Source: Bacteroidetes bacterium 2013_40CM_41_45
Lineage (GTDB): Bacteria > Bacteroidota > Bacteroidia > AKYH767-A > 2013-40CM-41-45
Length of the DNA stretch: 64,000 nucleotides
Direction of reading: 5' to 3'
NCBI GenBank assembly: GCA_002215675.1
Contig: NGFH01000002.1
Coordinates: 285,887-349,886 of the forward strand
The translations under genes and the position numbers were made by a program. The notes beneath the pieces were generated by a model. The model had not been told where the DNA came from and searched no databases. It saw only the letters and a list, made by a program, of their open reading frames with translations. Positions 16,102 to 24,200 of the stretch are shown here, piece after piece; position 1 is the stretch's first letter; the number at the start of each line of letters is the position of its first letter.

Positions 16102-17318
16102 TTACTCTTCTCCACTTTAATCTGCAACGATTCAATTTCATTGCGCATGTAACCGCTGCGGTTCCAGTGATGCCATGGCTGTGTTTCTCCTTTTGCATTG
16201 GTAGCTTTCACATAGAATGTGAACGTGCCCTGTGAAGCGGGCTGCCATGTATACCTCCACCTGCGCCATGAATATTTTCCTAAATCATTATCAAGAGATG
16301 CCTGAACCCAGGTAGCTCCGCTGTCAGTAGATAGCTCAACCTTTGTGATGCCATAACCGCCATCAAAAGCAAGCCCTTGCATTTTACATATTTGTCCGGC
16401 AGCAATTACACTGCCCTGCTCGGGAACAACAAAGATGGAACGAATATCAAGACGGCTTATAGGAGTCATGTCCTTTGCAAGACTATCAGGTTTTTCATTT
16501 CCGTTTGCTACACCTTTGGGTACCAAATACGCTTTATCCATCCAGAAACCTTTAAAGGTGTCCGGGTAAACTTTAATTTCATTGAGCATACCCACCCAAT
16601 ATGTTGCATACCATCCGGGCACGACCAGCTTTAGCGGGAAGCCATTAAGCAGTGGTAAAGGTTCGCCATTCATTTCATACGCTATCATTACTTCGCCATC
16701 AGTTGCATGGTCAACGGTAAGCGACTTAACAAAATCAGGAACCGAAGGTAGCGGGGGTTCATCCATGCCATTAAATGAAACCGATTTTGCACCCGGCTTA
16801 ACGCCTGCCATAGAAAGTACATCTTTAAGAATCACACCGGTCCATTTTGCATTGCCCATGCCTCCGTTTTTCCATTGCCCGCCGGGCACTCGCGGGTCGC
16901 AAAAGCTGCGTGCATTGCCTGCACATGCTGCCAGTGCATTGATGGAAACAGTTTTAAATTTTGTTTTCAGGTCGCTCATGGAAAGTGACAGCGGCTTGCT
17001 CACATGTCCGCTAATGCGAAGCCGGAACGTATCGAGCCCTACCTGTGCGGGCATATTTGACAAATGCCAGCGAACAAAAAATTCATCGTTAGGAGTAAAG
17101 TCATAAAGAAAATAGTGAAGCGGAGTTTCCAGGTTAAGGGGACGGTCGGTTAAAAGAATCATTTCCTTTTTTCCTTCTGCTGTCACCAATTCATCCGGTA
17201 CAACTTTTGAAGCCGGTTGCTTCTCACCGGAATTGCAACTTGCAAACCCAGCTAAAAGTAACCAGGCAGCTAACCCTAAAAAAGAATTTTTAAATCTCTT
17301 TTTTATTTTCACCCCCAT
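16098..17318 (-). CDS. Molybdopterin-dependent sulfite oxidase/dehydrogenase, lipoprotein form (SorA-like)
   Basis: A 406-residue protein of the sulfite oxidase fold. The signal ends LLAGFASC (lipid Cys28). The molybdopterin domain follows (about 60-265), with the Mo-ligating Cys132 in ALAACAGNARSF and the downstream GGQWKNGGMGNAKWTGVILKD region. The Mo-co dimerisation domain (about 285-400) contains AFDGGYGITKVELSTDSGATW and the tail segment KGETQPWHHWNRSGY. Such enzymes oxidise sulfite to sulfate outside the cytoplasm; a related molybdenum oxidoreductase activity is possible. A cytochrome c gene overlaps its 3' end. No twin-arginine pair is evident in its leader, which is odd for a cofactor-loaded exported enzyme. 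Confidence 0.85.
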   Translation of the reverse strand: MGVKIKKRFKNSFLGLAAWLLLAGFASCNSGEKQPASKVVPDELVTAEGKKEMILLTDRPLNLETPLHYFLYDFTPNDEFFVRWHLSNMPAQVGLDTFRLRISGHVSKPLSLSMSDLKTKFKTVSINALAACAGNARSFCDPRVPGGQWKNGGMGNAKWTGVILKDVLSMAGVKPGAKSVSFNGMDEPPLPSVPDFVKSLTVDHATDGEVMIAYEMNGEPLPLLNGFPLKLVVPGWYATYWVGMLNEIKVYPDTFKGFWMDKAYLVPKGVANGNEKPDSLAKDMTPISRLDIRSIFVVPEQGSVIAAGQICKMQGLAFDGGYGITKVELSTDSGATWVQASLDNDLGKYSWRRWRYTWQPASQGTFTFYVKATNAKGETQPWHHWNRSGYMRNEIESLQIKVEKSK

Positions 17319-17369
17319 AGCTATTTTCTATTAACTCCTCCAGATTGTGAACCCTTTGGAGATTTGATT

Positions 17370-17753
17370 TCACTTCCCAAGTTTGTCCCATCTATCAATG
17401 AATTCACCTGACCGTAATGAAGTAATATCAATAATTCCTCTTGTTTTATATTGTTTAACTTTTTCTCTCGTTTCCTTAGCTGTGCAAATGTAGTAGTCAG
17501 GTATTGCTTGGTCATTTAGATTAACAAAAATGTAAATAATTCCATCTTGAACTCGATCTTTCATGATTGGCCATCCGACACTTTTTTTATTTCTAAGAGC
17601 TTTAACTTGAATTGATGAATGTATGCCATTCTTGTTTGCGAACAAGTCAATTGCTTTTGCATTTCCAATAGTCATACCTACTGAAAATCCTCTACGGTAA
17701 AGTTCACCAGCGACAAAATACTCACCTGCGAGATGTGTGTTGTTTCGTTCCAT
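17370..17753 (-). CDS. PD-(D/E)XK nuclease-fold protein
   Basis: A 127-residue protein with the layout of small PD-(D/E)XK nucleases: an N-terminal helix HLAGEYFVAGELYRRGF (Glu16 possible), the metal-binding Asp36 in KAIDLFANK, and Gln49-x-Lys51 in SSIQVKAL. The (E/Q)xK variant with Gln is common among DUF4365-like and Holliday-resolvase-like relatives. It begins inside the last 32 bases of the upstream acetyltransferase gene, so the pair is one transcript. Sample lines of this pair are about 28-33% G+C, against about 42% in the sulfite oxidase gene next to it, suggesting transfer. DNA target and role are unknown; no methylase or helicase partner is present. Confidence 0.65.
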   Translation of the reverse strand: MERNNTHLAGEYFVAGELYRRGFSVGMTIGNAKAIDLFANKNGIHSSIQVKALRNKKSVGWPIMKDRVQDGIIYIFVNLNDQAIPDYYICTAKETREKVKQYKTRGIIDITSLRSGEFIDRWDKLGK

Positions 17754-18225
17754 TGTAAATCAAAAGTTTAAGGTCTTTGTTATAAGTTTTTCCTGTTTGC
17801 GAGAAATTAAATTTACCCAGAATGTGAACTATTGCAGGTTTTCTTGTTGTAGCATAAATTGAGTTAGCGGAAATTTCTCTGAACAATTGTTTGAGCAACT
17901 TCGTGCAATGTCCTTTCCCTTCAAAGTTAGGGCGTGTCGCAATGTAACCCAACTCTTTTTTAAAGTTCAAATTTGTAACTGCTTTTGCTGAATTGAAAAC
18001 TTTTGTCCTATAAGAATTGAAGGGATTTTTGAGTGTCGCTGTGCAAATAACCCTGTCATTCCATAATTCATAAGCAATCAGGTCAGCTCGCAATAAATAT
18101 CTTTTCAAATCGCCACGGGAAGTTTTTACTTCTCCACCTGTCTTAATCAAGTCAATGATCTGCTTAAAATATCTTAACTTAATGTTTGTAGGTTGGGTTA
18201 CCACCGTCACCAAAGAATTTCGCAT
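17722..18225 (-). CDS. GNAT-family N-acetyltransferase, overlapping a nuclease-fold gene
   Basis: A 167-residue protein whose central part matches GNAT acetyltransferases: LIAYELWNDRVICTATLKNP as beta strands, then ELGYIATRPNFEGKGHCTKLLKQLF (acetyl-CoA loop; the usual Q/RxxGxG/A appears as FEGKGH) and a C-terminal KPAIVHILGKFNFSQTG. The substrate is unknown. Its 3' end overlaps the PD-(D/E)XK gene by 32 nt in a different frame. The pair is A+T-rich compared with both neighbours and has no conserved housekeeping context, consistent with a small accessory cassette. Confidence 0.75.
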   Translation of the reverse strand: MRNSLVTVVTQPTNIKLRYFKQIIDLIKTGGEVKTSRGDLKRYLLRADLIAYELWNDRVICTATLKNPFNSYRTKVFNSAKAVTNLNFKKELGYIATRPNFEGKGHCTKLLKQLFREISANSIYATTRKPAIVHILGKFNFSQTGKTYNKDLKLLIYNGTKQHTSRR

Positions 18226-18289
18226 AACAATTAATGATTATACGAACCAAACCTACTGAAACTTTTGCATTTCATTCAAAGAAGATGTA

Positions 18290-18322
18290 GAAAAGCAAAG
18301 CCCCCTGGTTCATCAGAGGGCT
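18290..18322 (-). terminator. Intrinsic terminator of the padR-pspC unit
   Basis: On the minus strand an imperfect stem (AGCCCTCTG / CAGGGGGCT, one mismatch, 6-nt loop) is followed by TTGCTTTTC. It lies about 33 nt past the pspC-family stop codon. Confidence 0.65.
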
Positions 18323-18354
18323 CGCATAATTGACAGTTTATGAGATAATAATCA

Positions 18355-20067
18355 TCACTTACTTTTCTCATCATCTGCCTTTATCATCATTCCATTTTTG
18401 TCAATACGGATAACATCCTTCCCGTTCTTTTTGATGACGATACCATGCTTGTTCACTACAACGGAATCCAGGTCATCATTGCCAATATGAATGTCGCTAT
18501 CGGTTTCTTTTTCTTTTAGCGAGCGTTCATCACCGCTGCAATCTGTGCATTCCAATCCTTTTGCCGTCATCTTCCAGCAATGAGACGCCATATCGTAATC
18601 ATACATATCGCCTGTATTCTGGACATCGTACAGAAAATTACCCAGGTTTTTTTCAAGGCAAACTGTTTTTCCCTCGGGAACTCCAATCACGAATTTTACA
18701 TTCTGAAATGCAAACGTGGTGTTTTTAGAAAGCTGAAAATGATTTTCAAGCGTGAGCTTATTGTCGGTCTGTGCAAAAGCCAGCCGCACACCGCCTGCAT
18801 TTTCTGCGGCATCTCTCCTCGAGGAGCCGTGCGATTCTACAATCTTTACCAGCTCAAATTTATCACTGCTGCTTTTTCTTACATCCACTTTTACGGGGCC
18901 TGTTATGGTGGCCATCGTATCGCGGTTATCGAATGACCATCCTTTAAAAATATGCACGTCCTCATCATCGGCATCAGATATATCGTTCTTCATGGTAACT
19001 ATTAATGTATCATTTGCCGGTTGAATCAGTTCCAGTTGCTGGCGCGAGTTTCCTTCCTTTGAATAATTTCTTAAAGCAAAAACAGCAGTGAGAATTCCTA
19101 TGACCAGCCCGATGGCCCATAGCCCGCCTGCCGTCATATTAACAGCTTTGGATTTTGTTTTAATATTGAAGAGCATTCTAAACCCATAATAGAACAACAT
19201 GAGAAAAGGTATGCCCACCAGCAGCAACACAGCAATAAGCGCAGGAATCGCTACAGGAGGAAACTTGATTGCTGAAACCCCCGCAGCCATAATAAGCGCA
19301 AAAAGCAATGCACCAAATACAAGCAGCCCCACTAAGATGAAGAGCAGGGCAAAAATTTTTGCGATTACATTTAAGATAAAACCAATCAACTCTCCGAGAG
19401 CATCCATTAACCTGTGAAGAAATCCTTTGAAACCTGAGTAATGCTCAGAAGAAAATTTTTTGTTCACTTCTTTTCCAAAGTCACCGGCTTTCTTTTTCAA
19501 ACCTTCAAATTCTTCTTTGACATTTTTTTCAATGTTCGATATAGTAACCTGTTCGCCGCGCATCATCAGCTTGTCGGCAGTGGTTTTTGCCTCGGGCATC
19601 ACAATCCAAAGGATGATGTAAAGCAATACTCCTGTTCCAAAGAAAATTACGCTCAGCACAAATGCGAGGCGAAGCCATACAGGGTCAATTCCAAAGTAAG
19701 CGGCTATGCCTGAACATACACCGCCGAGCACTTCATCATCGGGGCTGCGAAACAATCTCCTCTTAATTCCAGGCTGATGAATTTCTTTGGCAACAACGGG
19801 TTCCTCATCACCGAATTGTTCGGGCTTGCCCATGGCAGCTGTAACTTCTTCCACATCGCGCAGCGTGATGACTTGCTTGCTTTCGCCCACGCGCTGCTGA
19901 AACATTTCTGCAATGCGCGCTTCTATGTCCTGCATGATTTCATCTTTACCTTCACTCGAAGCAAAATGTTTCCGTATGGAATCAATGTAGGAATTGAAGA
20001 CATCGTAAGCGTTTTCGTCAATATGAAAAACGATTCCACTCAGGTTTATGGTTAGTGTCTTATTCAT
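18355..20067 (-). CDS. PspC-domain membrane protein
   Basis: A 570-residue protein with an N-terminal soluble segment (about 1-95), a PspC domain (about 97-165: RLFRSPDDEVLGGVCSGIAAYFGIDPVWLRLAFVL), further membrane helices between about 225 and 345, and a C-terminal extracytoplasmic beta-rich part (about 350-570). Such proteins pair with PadR regulators in many Bacteroidota. They are probably envelope-stress or membrane-state sensors or effectors, but the function is not established. The start overlaps the padR stop by 8 nt, so the two are co-translated. The C-terminus repeats GIVIKKNGKDVIRIDKNGMMIK, a short beta-hairpin-like motif. Confidence 0.88.
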   Translation of the reverse strand: MNKTLTINLSGIVFHIDENAYDVFNSYIDSIRKHFASSEGKDEIMQDIEARIAEMFQQRVGESKQVITLRDVEEVTAAMGKPEQFGDEEPVVAKEIHQPGIKRRLFRSPDDEVLGGVCSGIAAYFGIDPVWLRLAFVLSVIFFGTGVLLYIILWIVMPEAKTTADKLMMRGEQVTISNIEKNVKEEFEGLKKKAGDFGKEVNKKFSSEHYSGFKGFLHRLMDALGELIGFILNVIAKIFALLFILVGLLVFGALLFALIMAAGVSAIKFPPVAIPALIAVLLLVGIPFLMLFYYGFRMLFNIKTKSKAVNMTAGGLWAIGLVIGILTAVFALRNYSKEGNSRQQLELIQPANDTLIVTMKNDISDADDEDVHIFKGWSFDNRDTMATITGPVKVDVRKSSSDKFELVKIVESHGSSRRDAAENAGGVRLAFAQTDNKLTLENHFQLSKNTTFAFQNVKFVIGVPEGKTVCLEKNLGNFLYDVQNTGDMYDYDMASHCWKMTAKGLECTDCSGDERSLKEKETDSDIHIGNDDLDSVVVNKHGIVIKKNGKDVIRIDKNGMMIKADDEKSK

Positions 20068-20404
20068 GTGATGTGGTTTTGTTGGTTAAATGTTTTACGG
20101 TTTCTACAAGAGAATTCCATTCAGAGGCAAGCTCTTCAAGAAATTTTTTCCCGATGGGAGTGAGCGTATAATATTTTCTCGGCGGGCCGCTTTTGCTTTC
20201 CACCCAGCGATAGGTGAGGAGGCCGGAGTTTTTTAAGCGTGTCAGCAAAGGATATAAGGTTCCTTCCACTACAATCAGCTTCGATTCTTTCATCTTGCTG
20301 ATGATGTCTGAAGGATACACTTCTCCTCCTTCCATCACCGACATGATGCAGAACTCCAGAACGCCCTTACGCATCTGCGCTTTGGTGTTTTCAAGATTGC
20401 TCAT
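20060..20404 (-). CDS. PadR-family transcriptional regulator
   Basis: A 114-residue winged-helix regulator. The signature segments are KGVLEFCIMSVMEGGEVYPSDII, LIVVEGTLYPLLTRLKNSGLLTY and SGPPRKYYTLTPIGKKFLEEL. These are the recognition helix, wing and dimerisation helix of the short PadR subfamily. It overlaps the PspC-protein gene by 8 nt. PadR proteins usually repress their own operon; a long inverted repeat at 20806-20838, upstream of the preceding small gene, is a candidate operator. Confidence 0.92.
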   Translation of the reverse strand: MSNLENTKAQMRKGVLEFCIMSVMEGGEVYPSDIISKMKESKLIVVEGTLYPLLTRLKNSGLLTYRWVESKSGPPRKYYTLTPIGKKFLEELASEWNSLVETVKHLTNKTTSHE

Positions 20405-20490
20405 AGGTATGTTTTTTAGTTAGATTTTTTTGTCGCTCCGCTGTGCCTGTCTTGCAGCTTCGCAGGATAACCCGTAACCGCTTGGTATTT

Positions 20491-20739
20491 TTATTTCTTT
20501 TTTTGAATTGCCGTGTCGCTTATGATTACTTCGGGCAACTGCACCAGCCGGATTAATTCTCCTTTATATTTTATGACGCTTGCAGAACGCGATGTTTCTT
20601 TTTCAATTGCCGGACGGAAATAAATTCTTGCATGCGTATTCTTTGTGTTGTGAATTACAGTTGCTCCGATTGAGATTGACAAAACAAAAATGAGCGCTAC
20701 GGTTATGCTCATGGTAAGATTGCGTTTAATTGTTTTCAT
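20491..20739 (-). CDS. Small single-pass membrane protein of unknown function, upstream of padR
   Basis: An 82-residue protein with a Lys/Arg-rich start, one hydrophobic helix (about 10-31) and a basic extracytoplasmic tail. It has no recognisable family. It lies 86 nt upstream of padR on the same strand, so it may be the first gene of a three-gene padR-pspC transcript, or a separate transcript. The small size and lack of homology clues leave some doubt that it is real, though the ATG, clear transmembrane segment and proximity to the palindromic operator support it. Confidence 0.5.
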   Translation of the reverse strand: MKTIKRNLTMSITVALIFVLSISIGATVIHNTKNTHARIYFRPAIEKETSRSASVIKYKGELIRLVQLPEVIISDTAIQKKK

Positions 20740-21240
20740 AATTTTAATTTTTAAAAGTGATATTTTTTATTTGTTTTCTGAATGCGGAAGCAAACATACA
20801 ACATAATTTTAGTACTATGCAACACAAAGTACTAAAATATATTATAATATATTGATAATCAATATAAAAAAATTTAACAATGTACTATGTAAAGCATACT
20901 ATTACCAACTCTTGAACTAACTATTCTCCGCTTGCAAGCAGAATTTTTTTTGAAAATTCAGTCTGCACATCATCAATAACGTGCGATTTTTTTTAAGCAA
21001 GTGATAATAAAATTTGTACTGCACTGACAATTGAAGAGCGCAGTTCATCCGAAAACATTGCATTCAAACTTGTTTTTCCGTCTATTAAAATTTTAAAACA
21101 CAGCAGCAAAATTGCTGTTGGCGTATCCGAAAAGTATGTTGACCAAAATTTTTGTCTGCGGGCTAAAATTTTATATAATTATGCATAAAGATTTTCTTTC
21201 AGTTATTCATTGATAGTTTAAACCTGGAAACTTTTTTACA
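20740..21240. other. Non-coding gap before the giant repeat protein
   Basis: About 500 nt without a convincing gene. It holds the TAGTACT inverted repeat (20806-20838), a weaker related word GTACTATGTAAAGCATACT (about 20882-20900), a very A+T-rich tract (20835-20880) and the region upstream of the plus-strand gene at 21241. No clear TAnnTTTG box was found near that start. Confidence 0.5.
20806..20838. promoter_or_regulatory. Long inverted repeat, candidate PadR operator
   Basis: Perfect 11-bp arms (ATTTTAGTACT / AGTACTAAAAT) are separated by 11 nt, and the inner bases are partly palindromic (ATGCA / CACAA). It lies 67 nt upstream of the small gene that precedes padR. Autorepression by PadR is typical of the family; the link to this site is inferred from position. 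Confidence 0.55.
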
Positions 21241-24200
21241 ATGAAAACTTACTTGACGAGATGCATTTTTTCACTCTTCCTTTTCTATGTGACAGAGAGT
21301 AATGCACAGCCGGTAATAAATGGTTCCGATACGGTTTGTGCAGGATTCAGGTACGGCTACAAAGTAATTATGCCCGGTGCTGTTACGTTCACATGGGCGC
21401 TGCCGGGAGGCTGGTATTTTTTATACGGGCAGGGGACGGATTCGGTATTTGTGAATTGCAATGTAAATGCAACGCAGATTCGCGTCATTGGTTTTGACAG
21501 TGCGGGAGCACCGGTTGATACAGCTTACAAATTAGTACACTGGGGTGGAGGAAGCGGATGGCATGTTGTAGGCAATCAAACATCATATCCGCCATGTTAC
21601 TGTTACAGTTCCTGGACATTTAGTGTGGTTCCCAACACTCCGTTTTGTCCGGGCGGTTGTGGAACGGGTATTCCCAATCCCAATGTATATTTTGCAGTAT
21701 TTGACGGGCCGTTCGCATATTGGAATTACCTCGGACCTATTGGTCCATCCACATCGGTATCGGGTCCTGCGACCATTTACGTGTTTCAGATAGATACGAC
21801 TTTCGGGTTGCAGAATATGATACTTGTATCAGGAGGCGGATGCGGCAATGTGAACAATTCGTTCTCGGTTCCCGGTGACCCGCCATGTTCTTTCCAGGTT
21901 TTTCTCTATCAAAATCCCGACCCGGTTTGCGTGGGTGACACTTTTATAGTAACGGTTGGCTCGTGGTGGGGATTAAGTACTTATTCATGGCAGACCTTCT
22001 CATCCAACATTAATATTATCAGTTCTTACAACGCAGATACATTGGTTGCAGTTTTAACCTATCCCGGGCCTGCCGATATTTATTTCTACGGCACCGATTT
22101 GCTCGGATGCTATTCATTTTGGGGAAATATGACTGTAAATTATTCTCCCTGTGTTCCGCCAATCATTTCATTCTACTCATACGCCACATCAGGTTGTGCC
22201 GGAGGTTGCTTTTCGTTCAACAATAATACCCTTTATGCAACCAGCTACCAATGGTCTTTCCCGGGAGGCAACCCGTCTTCAAGCACCTATGCTTATCCAT
22301 ATGTCTGCTACCCTTCTGCGGGTCAGTACAGCGTAACACTGACGGCATACAATATTTACGGCAGCTCCGTATTGACACAAACCAATTACATTAACATCGG
22401 CCCGGCTACGGTGGTTAATGTATCACCGCCTACTTCCATATGCAACGGACAATCCACAACGCTTTCTGCCAGCGGAGCCAATACCTATACGTGGATACCA
22501 TCTTCATCACTTACTTCATCCACCGGATCCACAGTCACGGCTCACCCCGTTAATACAACAACATACACCGTTACGGGAAATGTAAACGGATGCACTGCAA
22601 CGGCAACTACCGTTGTTACCGTTCTTCCGTTGCCCGCGGTTTCAGTTTCTCCTTCGCAGACCATTTGCATTGGGAACTCAGCAACGCTTAATGCATTTGG
22701 CGCAGCCTCCTATACATGGAGTCCATCCGCGACACTAAGCTCGTCAACCGGTTCGAGTGTAATGGCAAATCCAACTTCCGCTACAACCTATTATGTAACA
22801 GGAACATCTGCTAACGGTTGTACCGCTACATCGCAAACAACGGTAGCTGTAAATCCACTTCCTGTGGTTTCTGTTTCTCCCGGCGATACTGTTTGCAGCG
22901 GGCAGAGTACAACACTTACTGCTGCCGGCGCTAATACATATTCATGGAGTCCGTCTTCATCTTTGAGTTCATCCACGGGTTCTAATGTTACGGCTACTCC
23001 TCCTTCAACCACGACTTATACAGTGACGGGAAATTCACTTGGCTGCACGGCAACGCAGCAAGTAACTGTAACTGTAAATCCGCTTCCCCTGCTTTCGCTT
23101 TCTCCTGATGATACTATATGTACGGGGCAGTCCATTCCGCTTAATGTAACCGGAGCAAGTACGTATGCCTGGAGTCCGTCTTCCACGTTGAGTTCCTCAA
23201 CGGCATCAAATATTACTGCTACTCCTTCTTCAACCACAACGTATACAGTTACCGGTGATTTGCTTGGATGCACGGCATCATCACAGGTTACAGTTATTGT
23301 AAATCCGCTGCCTGTGCTTTCCGTTTCCCCGGACGACACGGTTTGCACCGGGCAATCAACTACGCTTAACGTGACCGGAGCTAGTACTTATGCTTGGAGT
23401 CCGTCATCTTCATTAAGTTCTTCAACGGCAGCAAATGTCACCGCCAATCCTTCCTCAACAACAACATACACCGTGATAGGTGACCTGCTTGGATGCACAG
23501 CATCATCCCAGGTTTCAGTCACCGTGAATCCGCTGCCTGTGCTTTCCGTGTCTCCTGACGACACGGTTTGCAGCGGGCAGTCAACTACGCTCAGTGCAAC
23601 GGGTGCAAGTTCATATTTATGGAGCCCGTCTTCCTCACTGAGTTCCTCAATTTCAGCAAATGTTACCGCCAATCCTTCTTCAACAACAACGTACACTATA
23701 GTTGGAGATTTGCTTGGCTGTACGGCAACATCACAAGTTACGGTCACTGTGAATCCGGTTCCCGTTCTTTCCGTTTCTCCCAACGATACCGTTTGTTTCG
23801 GGCAATCAACCACCCTTAATGCAGCAGGAGCAAATACATATTTGTGGAGCCCTGCTTCTTCACTGAATTCCTCAACGGCAGCAGTGGTTACTGCTACTCC
23901 TTCTTCGACAACAACATATACGGTCACAGGTGATTTGCTTGGATGCACGTCAGCATCGCAGGTAACAGTTACTGTAATTCCTGTGCCTGTTCTTTCGGTT
24001 TCATTTAATGATACCATCTGCAACGGGCAATCAACACCGATAACCGCGCTCGGGGCAAACAGCTACACGTGGAGCCCGTCTTCATCATTGAGTTCGTCCA
24101 CCGGCTCGAGTGTTATTGCTAATCCTTCCGCTACAACCACGTATACGGTGACGGGTAATGCAAATGGGTGCTCGTCCTCAACGCAATTGACGGTAACTGT

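Noticed and set aside
17321-17515. Small minus-strand frame beside the nuclease-fold gene
   Set aside because: It lies in another frame of the nuclease-fold gene and its product has no family features; the nuclease frame shows conserved residues.
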